Positions 35,774 to 46,262 of a DNA stretch of 64,000 bases are shown in pieces. The notes beneath the pieces were generated by a model. That model was not told the DNA's origin, did no database searches, and saw only the letters and a list, made by a program, of their open reading frames with translations. Each line of letters opens with the position of its first letter. The first letter of the stretch is position 1. A program made the position numbers and the translations under genes. Source of the stretch: Pogona vitticeps (Eukaryota > Chordata > Lepidosauria > Squamata > Agamidae); NCBI RefSeq assembly GCF_051106095.1, contig NC_135786.1:209741001-209805000 (forward strand), read 5' to 3'.

Positions 35774-35905
35774 TACATTGAAATACTGCTCCCCTCTGCA
35801 CCCAGTAGTAGCGCATAAAATCCAAAGCAAGGCTTGCAAGAAAAACACCCTGGAATGATGCACGAAATCCCCCCGGGTTGCAGTGCTGAAGGCGGGTAGG
35901 ATCAT
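35771..35905 (-). CDS. MMP16: MMP16 (MT3-MMP) coding exon 1: signal peptide and start of propeptide
   Basis: This is the first coding exon of a membrane-type matrix metalloproteinase, a cell-surface zinc endopeptidase that cleaves extracellular matrix and activates pro-MMP2. The minus-strand frame from ATG at 35905 gives 45 codons. It contains DFVHHS, FFLQ-LLWILCAT and EQYFNVE, which match my memory of the human MMP16 N-terminus almost residue for residue; other MT-MMPs do not share this leader. The start context has A at -3 (CCACTATG). Residues about 21-33 are the hydrophobic signal-peptide core, and EQYFNVE opens the propeptide. The exon ends in GAG followed by GTAAGA, so the splice is phase 0; in mammals the next codons read V-W-L-Q. 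The catalytic, hinge, hemopexin and transmembrane parts must lie beyond the window on the low-coordinate side. Against remembered human sequence the leader is one residue longer near the cleavage site (CATTGCRGEQ here). Confidence 0.95.
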
Positions 35906-37036
35906 AGTGGACTGTGCTTCCGTGGAGAAGGCAGACGGAGGAAAGCTCTGGCGCTCTCGGTTCGGCGCTGCCCCCGCTCCTCCTTCGCCGCCCCGCTTTT
36001 TCTTCCCTTCCGGACACCCCCCCCCTCAAAAAAACACAAAAAAACAGGGCGCGCGCACCAAAGGTTTTAAAGATATCGGTGTAGGTGTGTGTGTGGGGGG
36101 ATTGTTGTTGTTCTTGTTTTGAAATCTGCCAATGTTGATGAGGAGGAAAAGCTGAAGACAGGTTCACCTATACAGGAGGGGAGGGAAAGGGAGGAAGGCA
36201 ACCGAGCCGGGGAGAGGCGAGAGAGAGAGAGACCCTTCTCACTCCAAAATGCGCGGCGGCGGCGGCGGCATGGAGCGGGGTCAGCTTTTTCTCCTCCTCA
36301 TCGCTCGTCCCAGTCCAGCCGCGGCTCCGGAGAGGCGCCTCGCTTGCCCAGCAGCCGCCTCTGCCTGCCTCTGGGTGAGTGTGTATATGTGTGCGCGCGT
36401 CGTCGTTGCCCTTCTTCCCTCCTCCTCCTCTTCCTCCTCCTCCTCCTGCTGCCGCCGCCGCCCCTCGTCCTCCTCCTGCTGCTGCTCGCCAAGGCCTGGG
36501 CTGCCTGGCCGCCCGCTCCCGCTCTCCGCCTCTTCAGCCGCGGCTCCGGGCTCGTCTCGCGCCCCTCCGCTCCCGACTGTGCATCTCGCGTCCGCCTAAC
36601 TCCTCCTCTCGAGTCAGCCGGATCTTAAAGGAGACCGCCCTGAAAAGGCTCCTCCTGGAACCTCGAGGAAAAAAAAATAGAGAGAAAGAGAAAGAGAGAG
36701 ACGGGGGGGGAGGGTCGCGCCACCGGGGTGGATCGCCCTCCTCTGGGCTCCAGCCAGCCGAGCCGAGCCCGGCCGAGCGAGGGGAGGGGCGAAGGGAGGC
36801 CAGTCCCTCGTGCCCGAAGCGAGCTGGGAGGGCTCCAGAAGTGGACGGGGCTGGGGGTCGAGAAAGGGATCCCTGAGGAGGACCCTTGGGGAAACACCCA
36901 CCGACCCAAATCGGGGCGGGAGGAAGAAGCGAAAGGCAGGGGACGATCCCCTCTTGCGCGGCCAGGGGTTCCCTGGCAGTCTCCAAAATCAACATTGCGA
37001 ATTCTTCCTCAATCATAACACAGACCCGGTGTTCTG

Positions 37037-37041
37037 ATTGG
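37037..37041 (-). promoter_or_regulatory. Possible inverted CCAAT box upstream of MMP16
   Basis: ATTGG on the plus strand (CCAAT on minus) lies just outside the CpG island, about 1.1 kb upstream of the start codon. A 5-base match is weak evidence; it is recorded only as a candidate. Confidence 0.15.
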
Positions 37042-37399
37042 GCACCCCAAATTACACGCAATTTTACGCTTCCCTTTGGTCACGCCAACGCTACAGGTAA
37101 GATCTCCCCCCCCCCCCGAAAACAAAATGTATACAAACACACGCTGCCTTTCAGGATTCGGTTGGGGAAGGAACTGAAGCTCCAGAGAAATAAATGTTAC
37201 GGGCACGAAGGGTGCGTTTAAAGAGAGTGAATGGGGGAGCATCGTCTTAGGAAGTAACCTTGGGAGGGAAGATGAAAAAGGCGAGTGCGCTTTCCCGTCA
37301 GCTGGATCGAGATCGGGGCTGCGGAGAGCATCCTTGGACTCCGGGGAACTTACTCCTGAGTAAACATGCGTAAGACTCAAGCTGCAGGCAAAAGGCTTC

Positions 37400-40180
37400 A
37401 ATAGAGCGTTACAAAGGAAGTCATGATTCAGGTTGCCCGCTGAGATTTGTTAAAAGGAGCATTGGGTTAAACTAACACTTGGAGGAAGACAAGAACTTCC
37501 TCTAGCAAGGGGAAAAATGCCTTCTGAGGGGGCGGAAACACCACCCTCTTCAGAAATTTGTTGGAACTGGATACAGGTATGCTCAACGAAGTATAAATTG
37601 GTCATATTTTCAGATTTGCTGACTCCTTTCAGCTGTACTCTTCCTCTAAATGTTTGAGGAGATGTGTACATTATGTGGACTATGTGAAGAGTATGGAAAC
37701 ATTACCTCCTCTGGGCTACAATTCCCAGAATTCCCCAGCCAGTAAAATTTCCAAACTCACTGCATTCATAGGGGCCCTTTTTGCATGTTGTACTGGGCAT
37801 GTTGGCATAGGGGTATGGCTCATTGACATGCCTCTGCACAAGTTGACTGAGTACAGGAATGTTTCACATGAGAGGCATAATGTTGGTTATAGTATAGCAC
37901 AGATCCTAGCCAATGTGATGTATTCTTTTAGCAGAGGGATGATCAAAGTGTAGTCCCCTACCTGTTGCTGGACAGCAGCACCCCTATTAGATTCTTGGAC
38001 CAACTAGACTGCCGCTAATTAGAGTCTCTGTTTCAGTTCTGGGTCATGTGCAAAGCTACCTGACTCATGCAATTAGATTGTATCTAAGCAATGAGGAATC
38101 CAAGCAGAGACTCTTTAATTATTGGCATGTTGCTGCTGTAAATTATGTCATTTCTTTTATGCCGCCATAAGTTACACAAGAGGATTTTGGCCATTAGTTC
38201 AAATCCCTTCTCAACCATGGGTACTTACTGGGGGATTGCAATGTTAAACTATTCCTTGAATGTCTCTTGTGCCTCAAAAACCCTCTTAGGGTTGCCATAA
38301 ATCAGAAGCAACATGATGACAGATAAAAACAAGTTTCCAATGTATAATCTATAAAGGTTTTGAAGGCCAGTTTCTGTTTTCTGGGAAATTGTCAATCATT
38401 TTGGTTGAATTCTAGCTTAGAGTGTTGTACTGACAGATATTTCAAGAACACAAAGCAGCATGATGTTTTTCTCAAAATGACAAGCAATGAATTTCTCAGG
38501 CCAATCAGTGTATCAAAATGTCCCATTTACTGCATAAGCCAGTAAAGATTCAAGATCCAGTTCTGGGGCAGGTGTATCCAGCAGGATATTGTGAGGGGAA
38601 AAACAAAACAAAGACTTTTTTTAAAATCTGCATACAGAGCTACAGTATAACAAATTCTTGTTTAAAAAAATCTCTTCAACCTAGTATATGTATCGCATGG
38701 CACATGTTTGTATCTGTTATACATTTTAGGGAGCATTTTACAAGCCATTTCAGAAGGAACATAATCTGATTGGAGCCTTTTCCCTATACAAGTTATACAG
38801 TCCCGTAGCTCCATTTTAAAGAAAAATGACACAGATGATTTTGCGTGCTGAAGCACAGATGGAATGGGAGAGGGGAAGCAAAGGGAAGCAGGTTTGGAAA
38901 CAAGTGTTCTGGCCTTTTAACAAGTGTAAAATGAACACACTGTCTAGCTTACTTGATGTTACCTGAGCCCATGGCAATGAACAATGAAACAGTATGTCAA
39001 AAGCCTAGATGTATCCCTTTTATTGACCTAACTGTAGAAAACAAGCAGTCCTTCATATTTTCTATCTGTAGGATCTGCTGCTTGAGGCCTCAAGTCTGTG
39101 TAACCTTTTTGCTTTACATGTGTTTAGCTGAATCCTGTCTTTCCCACTAAGATATTTTGTTGCTATGGTGATCAAAAAATATTTCCGTTGTGCTCAATTT
39201 CACACACTAGTCAGTCCCAGTTATTATTTCAAAGGTGATAAAATGAAGGAAGGTGATCTGGAAAACCCATGAGAATCTTTTTTCGAACTCATTTTCCCCC
39301 AACACACGTGTACGTTTCCCCTTTCTTGACAGAACTAACAATGACTTTTAATGACATCACTATCTTAAATGCATATGGTTGACCTATATAAAGCTGTATA
39401 ATTTTTAGGTTCTTCCACACTAGAGGGAGATATACATTTGTTTTATTTCTATTCTTTAATGTTACTATTTACTATGATTTCAGCTGGGTTTGAGTGATTT
39501 TTTATGTGTCTGCTTTACTTTGAATGAAAAGAGCTACTTACTCTGGGTAGCACTGTGGTTCTTTTCACTGAAGAGAACTCATGTTTCCATGTGATCAAAA
39601 CCTGAAACAGTTTTCCCCCTCTTCCTTCACAAGCAGCTATCTAGTGAATAAGCTGCTTGTTCGCAACCGGAATGAAATGGTTTATTTCATAACGTGGTTC
39701 AAAATGTACAAAACTGAAGTTATGTGGAGCGTTAGGACCAAGAATGCTACTCTTTTAGTAGGATTGCTTAGAGAAGAACATAGGTAGAGAGGCACAGTTT
39801 AAAAGGTCCCGTTAAGGTGGATCACATGTGGTTTATTACTATACCATTGTAAAATATGCAAGGGAATCAAACCAAATTTTCTGGAAAATTCTTGGAATTT
39901 CTTCTGGAAAATCAGTGCAGCAACAGAATGAAGTGAGAGAAAATATATAGGATCAATCATGAAAGATTATGCTAATTTCAGAGGAGGAAATGAGTGATAA
40001 CCAAGCTGAATCCTGGCCACTGCTATTGCGATGGAGTTAGAGAAGACCAGTTATTCTGCACTGCCTTCATCTAGCATTTTAACTTGTGCTGGCACACATT
40101 AGCAGGAAATATTAGAATCTAAAATGAAAGAATGGAATAAAGTGGCACGTATGCTCACTGAACACATCTGTATATCACAA
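37400..40180. other. Upstream flank of MMP16, few recognisable elements
   Basis: A scrap of the CTACAATTCCCAGAATTCCC repeat lies at about 37718-37745 and a SINE tail at 38180-38325 (separate entry). Otherwise AT-rich unique-looking sequence where distal regulatory DNA could lie; none can be named. Confidence 0.4.
38180..38325 (+). mobile_element. tRNA-derived SINE with Bov-B/RTE-like tail
   Basis: TTAGTTCAAATCCCTTCTCA (B-box region) and a tail AGGGTTGCCATAAATCAGAA, then GCAACATGATGACAGATA. The head is degenerate. Confidence 0.6.
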
Positions 40181-40181
40181 G

Positions 40182-40385
40182 AGCCACTTGCATACCATCG
40201 TCTAACCTGATTTTGAAAGCTAAACATGGTCATTGTTTATATGGGAAAACATCAGACAATCTTCAGGTAGGGCTAGGAAAGAATCCTTTGTGGCACCCTG
40301 CAGAGCCACTAAAAGTCAGAGCAGCCAACACCGAGTTAGATGGACCACTGATCTGACTCAATATAAATGCAGCTTCCTATGTTCC
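40182..40385 (+). mobile_element. 5S-rRNA-derived SINE
   Basis: The first about 80 bases follow 5S rRNA: GCATACCATC, CGTCT-A-CCTGATTTTG, GAAAGCTAAACATGGTC and TATATGGGAAAACATCAG correspond to CCATACCA, CGTCTGATCTCGG, AAGCTAAGCAGGGTC and TTGGATGGGAGACC. About 15 bases of the 5S 5' part are deleted. The 3' part reads GAGTTAGATGGACCACTGAT, CTGACTCAATATAAATGCAG and CTTCCTATGTTCC, a LINE-type tail shared with tRNA SINEs. It is not a functional 5S gene. Confidence 0.75.
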
Positions 40386-40715
40386 CTTTCTTTAAGAAGT
40401 AGAAAGAAGATATTCTGGCATTTGTTTTTTTTAAAATATCATTTGTGGATCCAAGCATTGCAGAAATCATCAGAGGACCAAGCAAGACTTTACAGCCTCA
40501 CCATAATATAGCAAATATAGGACAAAAAAGTCAGCATATTTTATAGGCTATTTGCATGGTATATGCCAACAAGTAACTTCTAATTTAGCTTCTCCTTCCA
40601 TTTTGCTAATAGATGTTCTTTTATTCCTGTGGGTGAGGCATCAATCCCTGGAGTTGGTTTTTATTTGGGGGGGGGGGGTGTTGGTGATGGGGACCATGTG
40701 ATTCTTTTGCAGCAA

Positions 40716-40820
40716 AAAAATAGAAGTCTTGTGGCACCTTAAAGACTAACATGTTTTGTTTATCATAGAATTTTCCGGACTGCAGTCCACTTCATCAGAT
40801 GTAGGGAATGTATGGCTTCA
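40716..40820 (+). repeat. Unclassified interspersed repeat end
   Basis: GTCTTGTGGCACCTTAAAGA, CTAACATGTTTTGTTTATCA and GCAGTCCACTTCATCAGATG follow a dispersed reptile repeat I remember, class uncertain. A scrap (GTAGCACTTTAAAGATTACA) recurs at about 42486. Confidence 0.5.
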
Positions 40821-41018
40821 AGAGGCAGACATTTGGACAGATAGGACAGAAAGAATGTGATATGCGATAGGAACATAACTGTAACAACAAATGTGGAATC
40901 ATAGCAAGTACATGTACATCCAACTATAGATAAAGAGATTCATACATGTATGGTGAAGAAAAGTCTTTGTTCACATCAAGTATAAGATAGAGTTTTAACT
41001 TCTAGATACAGGTTTTTA

Positions 41019-41154
41019 CAGTGATCCCCAAATTTGGAGGCCCAAATGTTCTTGGGCTATAGCTTCCAAAAGCGTTGACCATTGTCTGTCTTAACTAGGG
41101 CTTCTGGAAACTGTAGTCCAATAATACTTTGGGCACTAAGCTTGGTAACCAGTG
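41019..41154. mobile_element. hAT-Charlie-like MITE, diverged
   Basis: Left end CAGTGATCCCCAAATTTGG and right end CTTGGTAACCAGTG, with internal palindromic arms (TTCTTGGGCTATAGCTTCC and GGAAACTGTAGTCCAATAA). It is the same family as 30266-30400 but more decayed. Confidence 0.55.
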
Positions 41155-41269
41155 GGTGAGGGATTAAAATTAGAGGGAGCAGAGGGAATGATTATTTCAG
41201 CCAAGCAATTTAGTTTAAGCAAAGAAGAAACGAAGGCCAATGAAACACATATTGAAATATGGGTTACCA

Positions 41270-41402
41270 CTCTCCTTTCCTAGGAGTGCTGTGGGACTGT
41301 GAAGCTTGCCCAAGGCCATACAGGCTGGCTCATCACCCAGGAGGCACCGTGTGGAATAAAATGTCCAACCTCTGGCTCTGCGGCCACTAAACCACTGATG
41401 AA
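41270..41402 (-). mobile_element. Probable tRNA-derived SINE fragment
   Basis: On the minus strand: ATCAGTGGTTTAGTGGCCGC and GAGCCAGAGGTTGGACATTT give a tRNA-like head. The family is unclear; an old MIR-like or CR1-tailed SINE is possible. Confidence 0.4.
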
Positions 41403-42719
41403 GGAACAATAGGAGGACACAACATCTTGCCAACCAGCAGTGCAGAAAGCATGACTAACAGCACCATTCCGGGTATTGGTTCTCTTGCTCTCTCTTTTTC
41501 TGATTCAGTCTGAAATTCATATCAACATTTCCCTGAAATACCCTTTTGAATGATATGACACTCAAGAATATTTCTCCAAAGAGACCTCATCACCAGTGCT
41601 TGGTCCTGCAATCACATCATGGTGATTTTTTTTGACTATTCTATTACCTCATCCCAGTTTTCTCAGAATAGCATCACCTCCCTTCTGTCCTAATTGAGTT
41701 GATGTCCTGTCACTTGATGTATGTTTATCAGGACTGTTTCCACCATGGAATGGCCTGACTCGCCATCCCATTAGCACCTTTCCCCTGCATTTTACACTGT
41801 AAATTCCATCTCAGTCCCCCCCTCCCTCAATAGCAACTTTGAACATGCCAACATTTAACAACTGTCTTCAGTTCCTGCACTAAAGAAAACCTAGTATGCC
41901 ACTTGGATTGGAAAGCTTTCCATATTGTCACTGCTTGTAAAGCAATCAGGAGGCAAATATATAGTAAAAAGATTTTTGATACTGAATTGAAAAGCATTTG
42001 CTTGATTTTGGTCCAGAAATAGCTGCATAGAAAAGGGCACTGTGAATTGCTGGCACTATACGTACATGGTGTGCAGTGTTCTGATGGATTCAGATGGATA
42101 CAGATGGATTCAGGATATAAGCACAGGAAAGTCCTCAATGAAAAAGTTCCCCATTTGCTCCCCAATGGCTCGTTGGAGGCTTGTGGTCTGAACCTGGAAG
42201 GAATGTCACCTCCAGTCCAGTGAATTACAACTGCTTGTGTGCTGACTGCTTCCCATTAATCTCTGTTTCAAGCCACAGGGTCCAGTACCAAACTGTCATG
42301 GGTCTACAGGCACATCATCATTTTGGGGATACACAGCCACTCCCTAACATCTGGCCAGGGAATCTACTTCAGGCTGCATGAGCTGCTCTGCAACAGATAC
42401 ACTTGTTAATAGTCCTCCAACCTGCAGAAGGGTATAGGCTACTCTTTGTACTGTATTGGCAAAAGAAAAGAAAAGAGAAAAACATGTAGCACTTTAAAGA
42501 TTACAGGAACATTTCTTCACTGTTAAGGTATAGTAGTGGTTCCTTGCTTGCCTTTAATATGCTTTGGAATCCTGTAGCAATTGTGTACATGAAGCTGCTA
42601 TACTTGTGGATGTTGTATATATGGGGAGTGGGGCGAGGGATCACAAGATTGGGACATTTAATTTCTGTCTGAAACGGGCTGGAATCCTGTTGCTTAGAGT
42701 AGCCAGTCACAACTAGAGT

Positions 42720-42764
42720 TTAGATTAGGCATCCTTTAGTCTTGAGAGACTATGGTAATGTTAC
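42720..42764 (-). mobile_element. 45-bp insertion with 10-bp target-site duplication
   Basis: CAACTAGAGT occurs at 42710-42719 and again at 42765-42774. The insert includes AGGCATCCTTTAGTCTTGAG; its reverse complement matches 62145-62183. Confidence 0.75.
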
Positions 42765-42821
42765 CAACTAGAGTAGACCCATTTGAATCAATGGTACTTA
42801 CAAAAGAATTGCTGATTGATT

Positions 42822-43308
42822 TGGATTTGTTCTGATTTTATTTTTATACCACTCATCTGGCTACTAAGGCCACTCCAGGCAGTTCACAGATTCCAACATT
42901 ATAAAACAACAATACAAAGAATAACCAAGTAACAACTTAAAGCGAAATGGAAGAAAAATGACAACTAAAATAATTAAAATAATAAAAAGGCATGGCAGAG
43001 GAGTATAAGGTGTAATTATTAAACGCACCGCTGTATTAAGATGTTCTAAAGTCCGGGAAGGCCTGTCTAAACAACCCTGTTTTTAGTAGTCTTTTGAAAG
43101 TTTCCAGTGAAGGGGCCAGGCGAATTTTGGGCAGGGTTCCTGAGTGACTGCCAAGAAGGACCGATTTGTACTCATCATTTTCTGGGACTCTCTCAGGGTT
43201 AAAACTCTCAGTCATCTGGCCTGAGAGGATCTTACAGAATGGGAGATCTAGTTGGAAGGAGGTGTCTGCCAGATATTGAGGTCCCAAACTATTTAGGGCC
43301 TTTTAATT
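42822..43308 (-). mobile_element. L2-type LINE 3' fragment, nested
   Basis: The minus-strand frame at 43287-43036 begins GPQYLADT and ends APSLETFKRLLKTGLF then RQAFPD, the L2 ORF2 C-terminus. An AT-rich 3' UTR and the tail GTGAACTGCCTGGAGTGGCC, then GATGAGTGGTATAAAAATAA, follow. Confidence 0.8.
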
Positions 43309-43384
43309 AACTTACCAAATCCCCACTGATTGATTCAATGGGCCTACTCTTCTATGATGGACTATGCTAAGCAACAGGATATCA

Positions 43385-44195
43385 GCCATTGCTTTTTTTC
43401 AGATTATGTGAGGGCTTCCCCCCTCCCACTTTGTTTTAATTTCCAAACTGTACTTCATGCACACGTTTTATTCCCTGTCATCAAAACAATCCTAGCAAGT
43501 CTGACAGGCCAACACATCTGGAAAACTTAACCAAGTTTTTAAGGTTCTGCAAAACTTGAATAATGGCTGAGGATGATTGAGTTTAATTAATGCACAAACA
43601 GTAGCATTCAAGTGACAATCACACACTGGGTTTAATTGCATGGTTTGAGAGTTATGAAATCTCATTAGGTTTGCTCAGCTGCAGTGTCACTATCGGGCGG
43701 ATTCTGAAGTCACATACACCATAGACCTCTTCATTATCTTAAGACCACAGATAACTTATGTCTTCAAAAACACTGTGATATGATCACAGAGATAACCATC
43801 TTTTAAGAAGAAAGCATGAAATCTCAAAAGGAAGGATATCTCCTGTTTAATGTAGTGAAGTATTTATTTTGAAGAATCAGATCATTGTTTCTGGATCAAA
43901 AGTAGTACAATTGCCTATAAATGAACCCACTAGAGGGCAATAACACTGCTAATCGGATGTTTCTATCTTACTCTTTCTCCGTGAAATACAAACAAAGCAG
44001 GGTGGTTTTTTCACCCCATTTGCAAGTTCCTCTGTTTCTAAGATTTATGGCTTATGGCCTGCAGGCACCCAAGATGACTTGCAACACTTAAGTAAAGTAG
44101 ATTAGTATTAATTTAAATACAATAAAATTCAGATTCAAAATGGATATAAATGCTTACAGCCAGTTTAAGAAACTGTAACTGACAAAATGCAAGGA
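43385..44195. other. Upstream flank, nothing recognised
   Basis: AT-rich sequence without a named repeat or exon. Confidence 0.4.
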
Positions 44196-44200
44196 CATAT

Positions 44201-44300
44201 TCTTCTTCTTCTTCTTCTTCTTCTTCTTCTTCTTCTTCTTCTTCTTCTTCTTCTTCTTCTTCTTCTTCTTCTTCTTCTTCTTCTTCTTCTTCTTCTTCTT
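44201..44300. repeat. (CTT)n trinucleotide repeat
   Basis: About 33 uninterrupted TTC units; the other strand is (GAA)n. Confidence 0.97.
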
Positions 44301-44475
44301 GTGCTCAGCTAACATACAGAATCAATGAACAACAGGGCTTGAGAATGCCTGCCTGCCTAGGTTTATTTCAGTTCAGCTAGGGACAATTTCAGCACCATGG
44401 ATGATGGTTATGGGTTCAAGTGAAAGGAGGTTGTATTTCACAACCTTTTTTTGTTTGTTTGTTTTTGCCTCCCCT

Positions 44476-44824
44476 AGAGGGACGTGGTGGTGCTGTGGGC
44501 TAAACCGCAGAAACCTGTGCTGCAGGGTCAGAAGACCAAGCAGTCATAAGATTGAATCCACGTGACGGAGTGAGCTCCCGTCGCTTTGTCCCAGCTCCCG
44601 CCAACCTAGCGGTTCGAAAGCATGCAAATGCAAGTAGATCAATAGGGACCACCTTGGTGGGAAGGTAACAGCGTTCCGTGTCTAAGTCGCACTGGCCATG
44701 TGACCACGGAAGATTGTCTTTGGACAAAGCTCTGGCTCAATGGCTTGGAAACGAGGATGAGCACCGCCCCCTAGAGTCGAACACGACTGGACAAAAATTG
44801 TCAAGGGGAACCTTTACCTTTACC
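44476..44824 (+). mobile_element. Sauria-type SINE, full length, with target-site duplication
   Basis: The tRNA-like head (GGTGCTGTGGGCTAAACCGC; ATAAGATTGAATCCACGTGA) is followed by the central domain (GTGAGCTCCCGTCGCTTTGT; GCCAACCTAGCGGTTCGAAA) and the tail GTCGAACACGACTGGACAAA, then AACCTTTACCTTTACC. TTTTGCCTCCCCT flanks both sides (44463-44475 and 44825-44837). The clean duplication suggests a fairly recent insertion. Confidence 0.9.
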
Positions 44825-44839
44825 TTTTGCCTCCCCTTA

Positions 44840-46185
44840 TGACATGATACATGTCCCTCAACTGGCAGCATTTCTACCTTTTTGCTAAAGGTCATAGAAC
44901 TATTTTCAGGCATGCATAAACCAGTGGACGGGGGCAGGGGGACATATGTTTCATGCTGAGCTGACTGAGGGTTTCTCCATTCCATCTGACTAGGTGTGGC
45001 AGACTGTCAATGGGAACATACACTCAGCAATACATCTGAATGCGGTATTAAAAGTAGGCACCAAACATAGGCAAGATCCAGCTCACCTCTAATGTAAATA
45101 ATAATCCACATGAAATTAATCTCAATGAGAAAAGGGATTTAGACACTTATTTCAATTCCCTTTTTGCCCTAGGGATTCATGCAGTTAATCTGTAAGTGTT
45201 AGGACTCTTGGGAACATGAGAACTCTCTGGCTTCTGTGGGTGGGACAGCATCAGGTCTCTCCTCCTTGCTGTTGGCTGTCCTCTCATGTTCGTGCCAGCC
45301 TGAGATCTGTGGTCTTCTCCATGTGTTCCAGAAGACAAATGATGAGGGCAGATGGCCCACCAAGGGTGCTTCAGGAAAGGAAAGGGAAAGCAAAAAATTA
45401 TGAACCTTTCCCATGATCATGTGTAGTCACTGCTCTTCCTCTGCCAAAATTCTTTAGGAAATCTTGTAAATACAGACTGGCTACACCTGTGTTAGGATTG
45501 GATGCTCCATGACTTAAATTCACAGAATGATGAGCATCAGGCTGAAGTCACCCTTAGCAGTAAATCTAAGAAAGATATTTAATCAGTCCTTTAGGAGCTG
45601 GAAAAGTGAGGTCAGCAATGTCCTAATTTAGATGATGCTGAGATCATATCATAACAAACAACAGTTGGACTGGAATAGGCTGCATTTGTAACAGTTATCA
45701 GTGCAATAGGAAAGAGACAGTGGAAGTAAATATCAGAAAGATATGCACAAATCATCATTTGTGAAACCAATGTGGGGGGGGAGCAATTAGTTTAGGTATA
45801 AAGATTCCCATATAAATGGGTTTGTTTAAAAAGCTAATTGCAACGAAGGAAGCAATAAAATTCTGATAAATGAAAGCATAACTTGTCCTTGGGTTTAAGT
45901 CTCACATTTTGTAATAAATAATGTGTTGAAACTAGAAATACTAGCATTTTAAAAAAGTTCTAACAATAGCTTTAACTGCTCAATCTTGTCTAGTTTTACT
46001 TAAAAGTAAGTCCGTGGTTTATATCCCCATAGATGTGCACAGAATTACAGTCTTAAAAGATTATAATCTTATGAGCAATCACATCAAACTAAGCCATATT
46101 GAACATTGGGTGATTTATTTGTAAACATGTATGGAGTTTTTGTATGAAATGTATACACGTATTAAACATAGGTATGCATGTACGT
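44840..46185. other. Upstream flank, nothing recognised
   Basis: Only short chance frames and a poly-G run at about 45775. Confidence 0.4.
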
Positions 46186-46187
46186 AC

Positions 46188-46262
46188 ACTGAACTGATAC
46201 TCAGGAGGCCTGAGTTCAAATCCTTGCTTACCCATAGAAACTCTCTGAGGATGTAAAACAAA
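46188..46262 (+). mobile_element. Possible tRNA-derived SINE head
   Basis: GGCCTGAGTTCAAATCCTTG is a B-box-like region after a weak A-box-like stretch. No tail recognised. Confidence 0.35.

Larger units (their letters stand above)
35340..36975. promoter_or_regulatory. MMP16: CpG island with the MMP16 promoter and 5' UTR
   Basis: This is the only long GC- and CpG-rich stretch in the window; it covers exon 1 and extends about 1 kb upstream of the start codon. It holds a GGC run at about 36252-36270, a CTC/CTG/CCG-rich block at about 36418-36490 (purine-rich on the coding strand), a GAGGGGAGGGGCG stretch near 36780 and a GGGCGGG box at 36914-36920. No TATA box was seen near the start, so a dispersed CpG-island promoter is likely. 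The transcription start cannot be placed by reading; 5' UTR probably occupies the few hundred bases above 35905. Long open frames in both directions here come from high GC and low-complexity codons. Confidence 0.8.
42684..43380. mobile_element. Palindromic MITE split by two later insertions
   Basis: Exact 14-bp inverted ends: ATCCTGTTGCTTAG (42684-42697) and CTAAGCAACAGGAT (43367-43380). Arms AGTAGACCCATTTGAATCAA and TGATTCAATGGGCCTACTCT pair with each other. A 45-bp insert (42720-42764) and an L2 fragment (42822-43308) lie inside. Without these the element would be about 155 bp. Confidence 0.8.

Noticed and set aside
35301-36167. 288-codon minus-strand open frame across the CpG island
   Set aside because: It overlaps MMP16 exon 1 in another frame, is compositionally skewed and has no recognisable domain; it is a shadow of GC-rich DNA.
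36089-36628. 179-codon and overlapping 116-codon plus-strand frames rich in S, P, L and R
   Set aside because: They arise from the CTC/CTG/CCG low-complexity block; no conserved motif and no matching splice structure seen.
36534-37061. 175-codon minus-strand frame upstream of MMP16
   Set aside because: Low-complexity, from purine-rich promoter sequence; no domain.
40182-40270. Possible functional 5S rRNA gene
   Set aside because: Deleted 5' part, many substitutions and a LINE-type tail make it a SINE head, not a gene.
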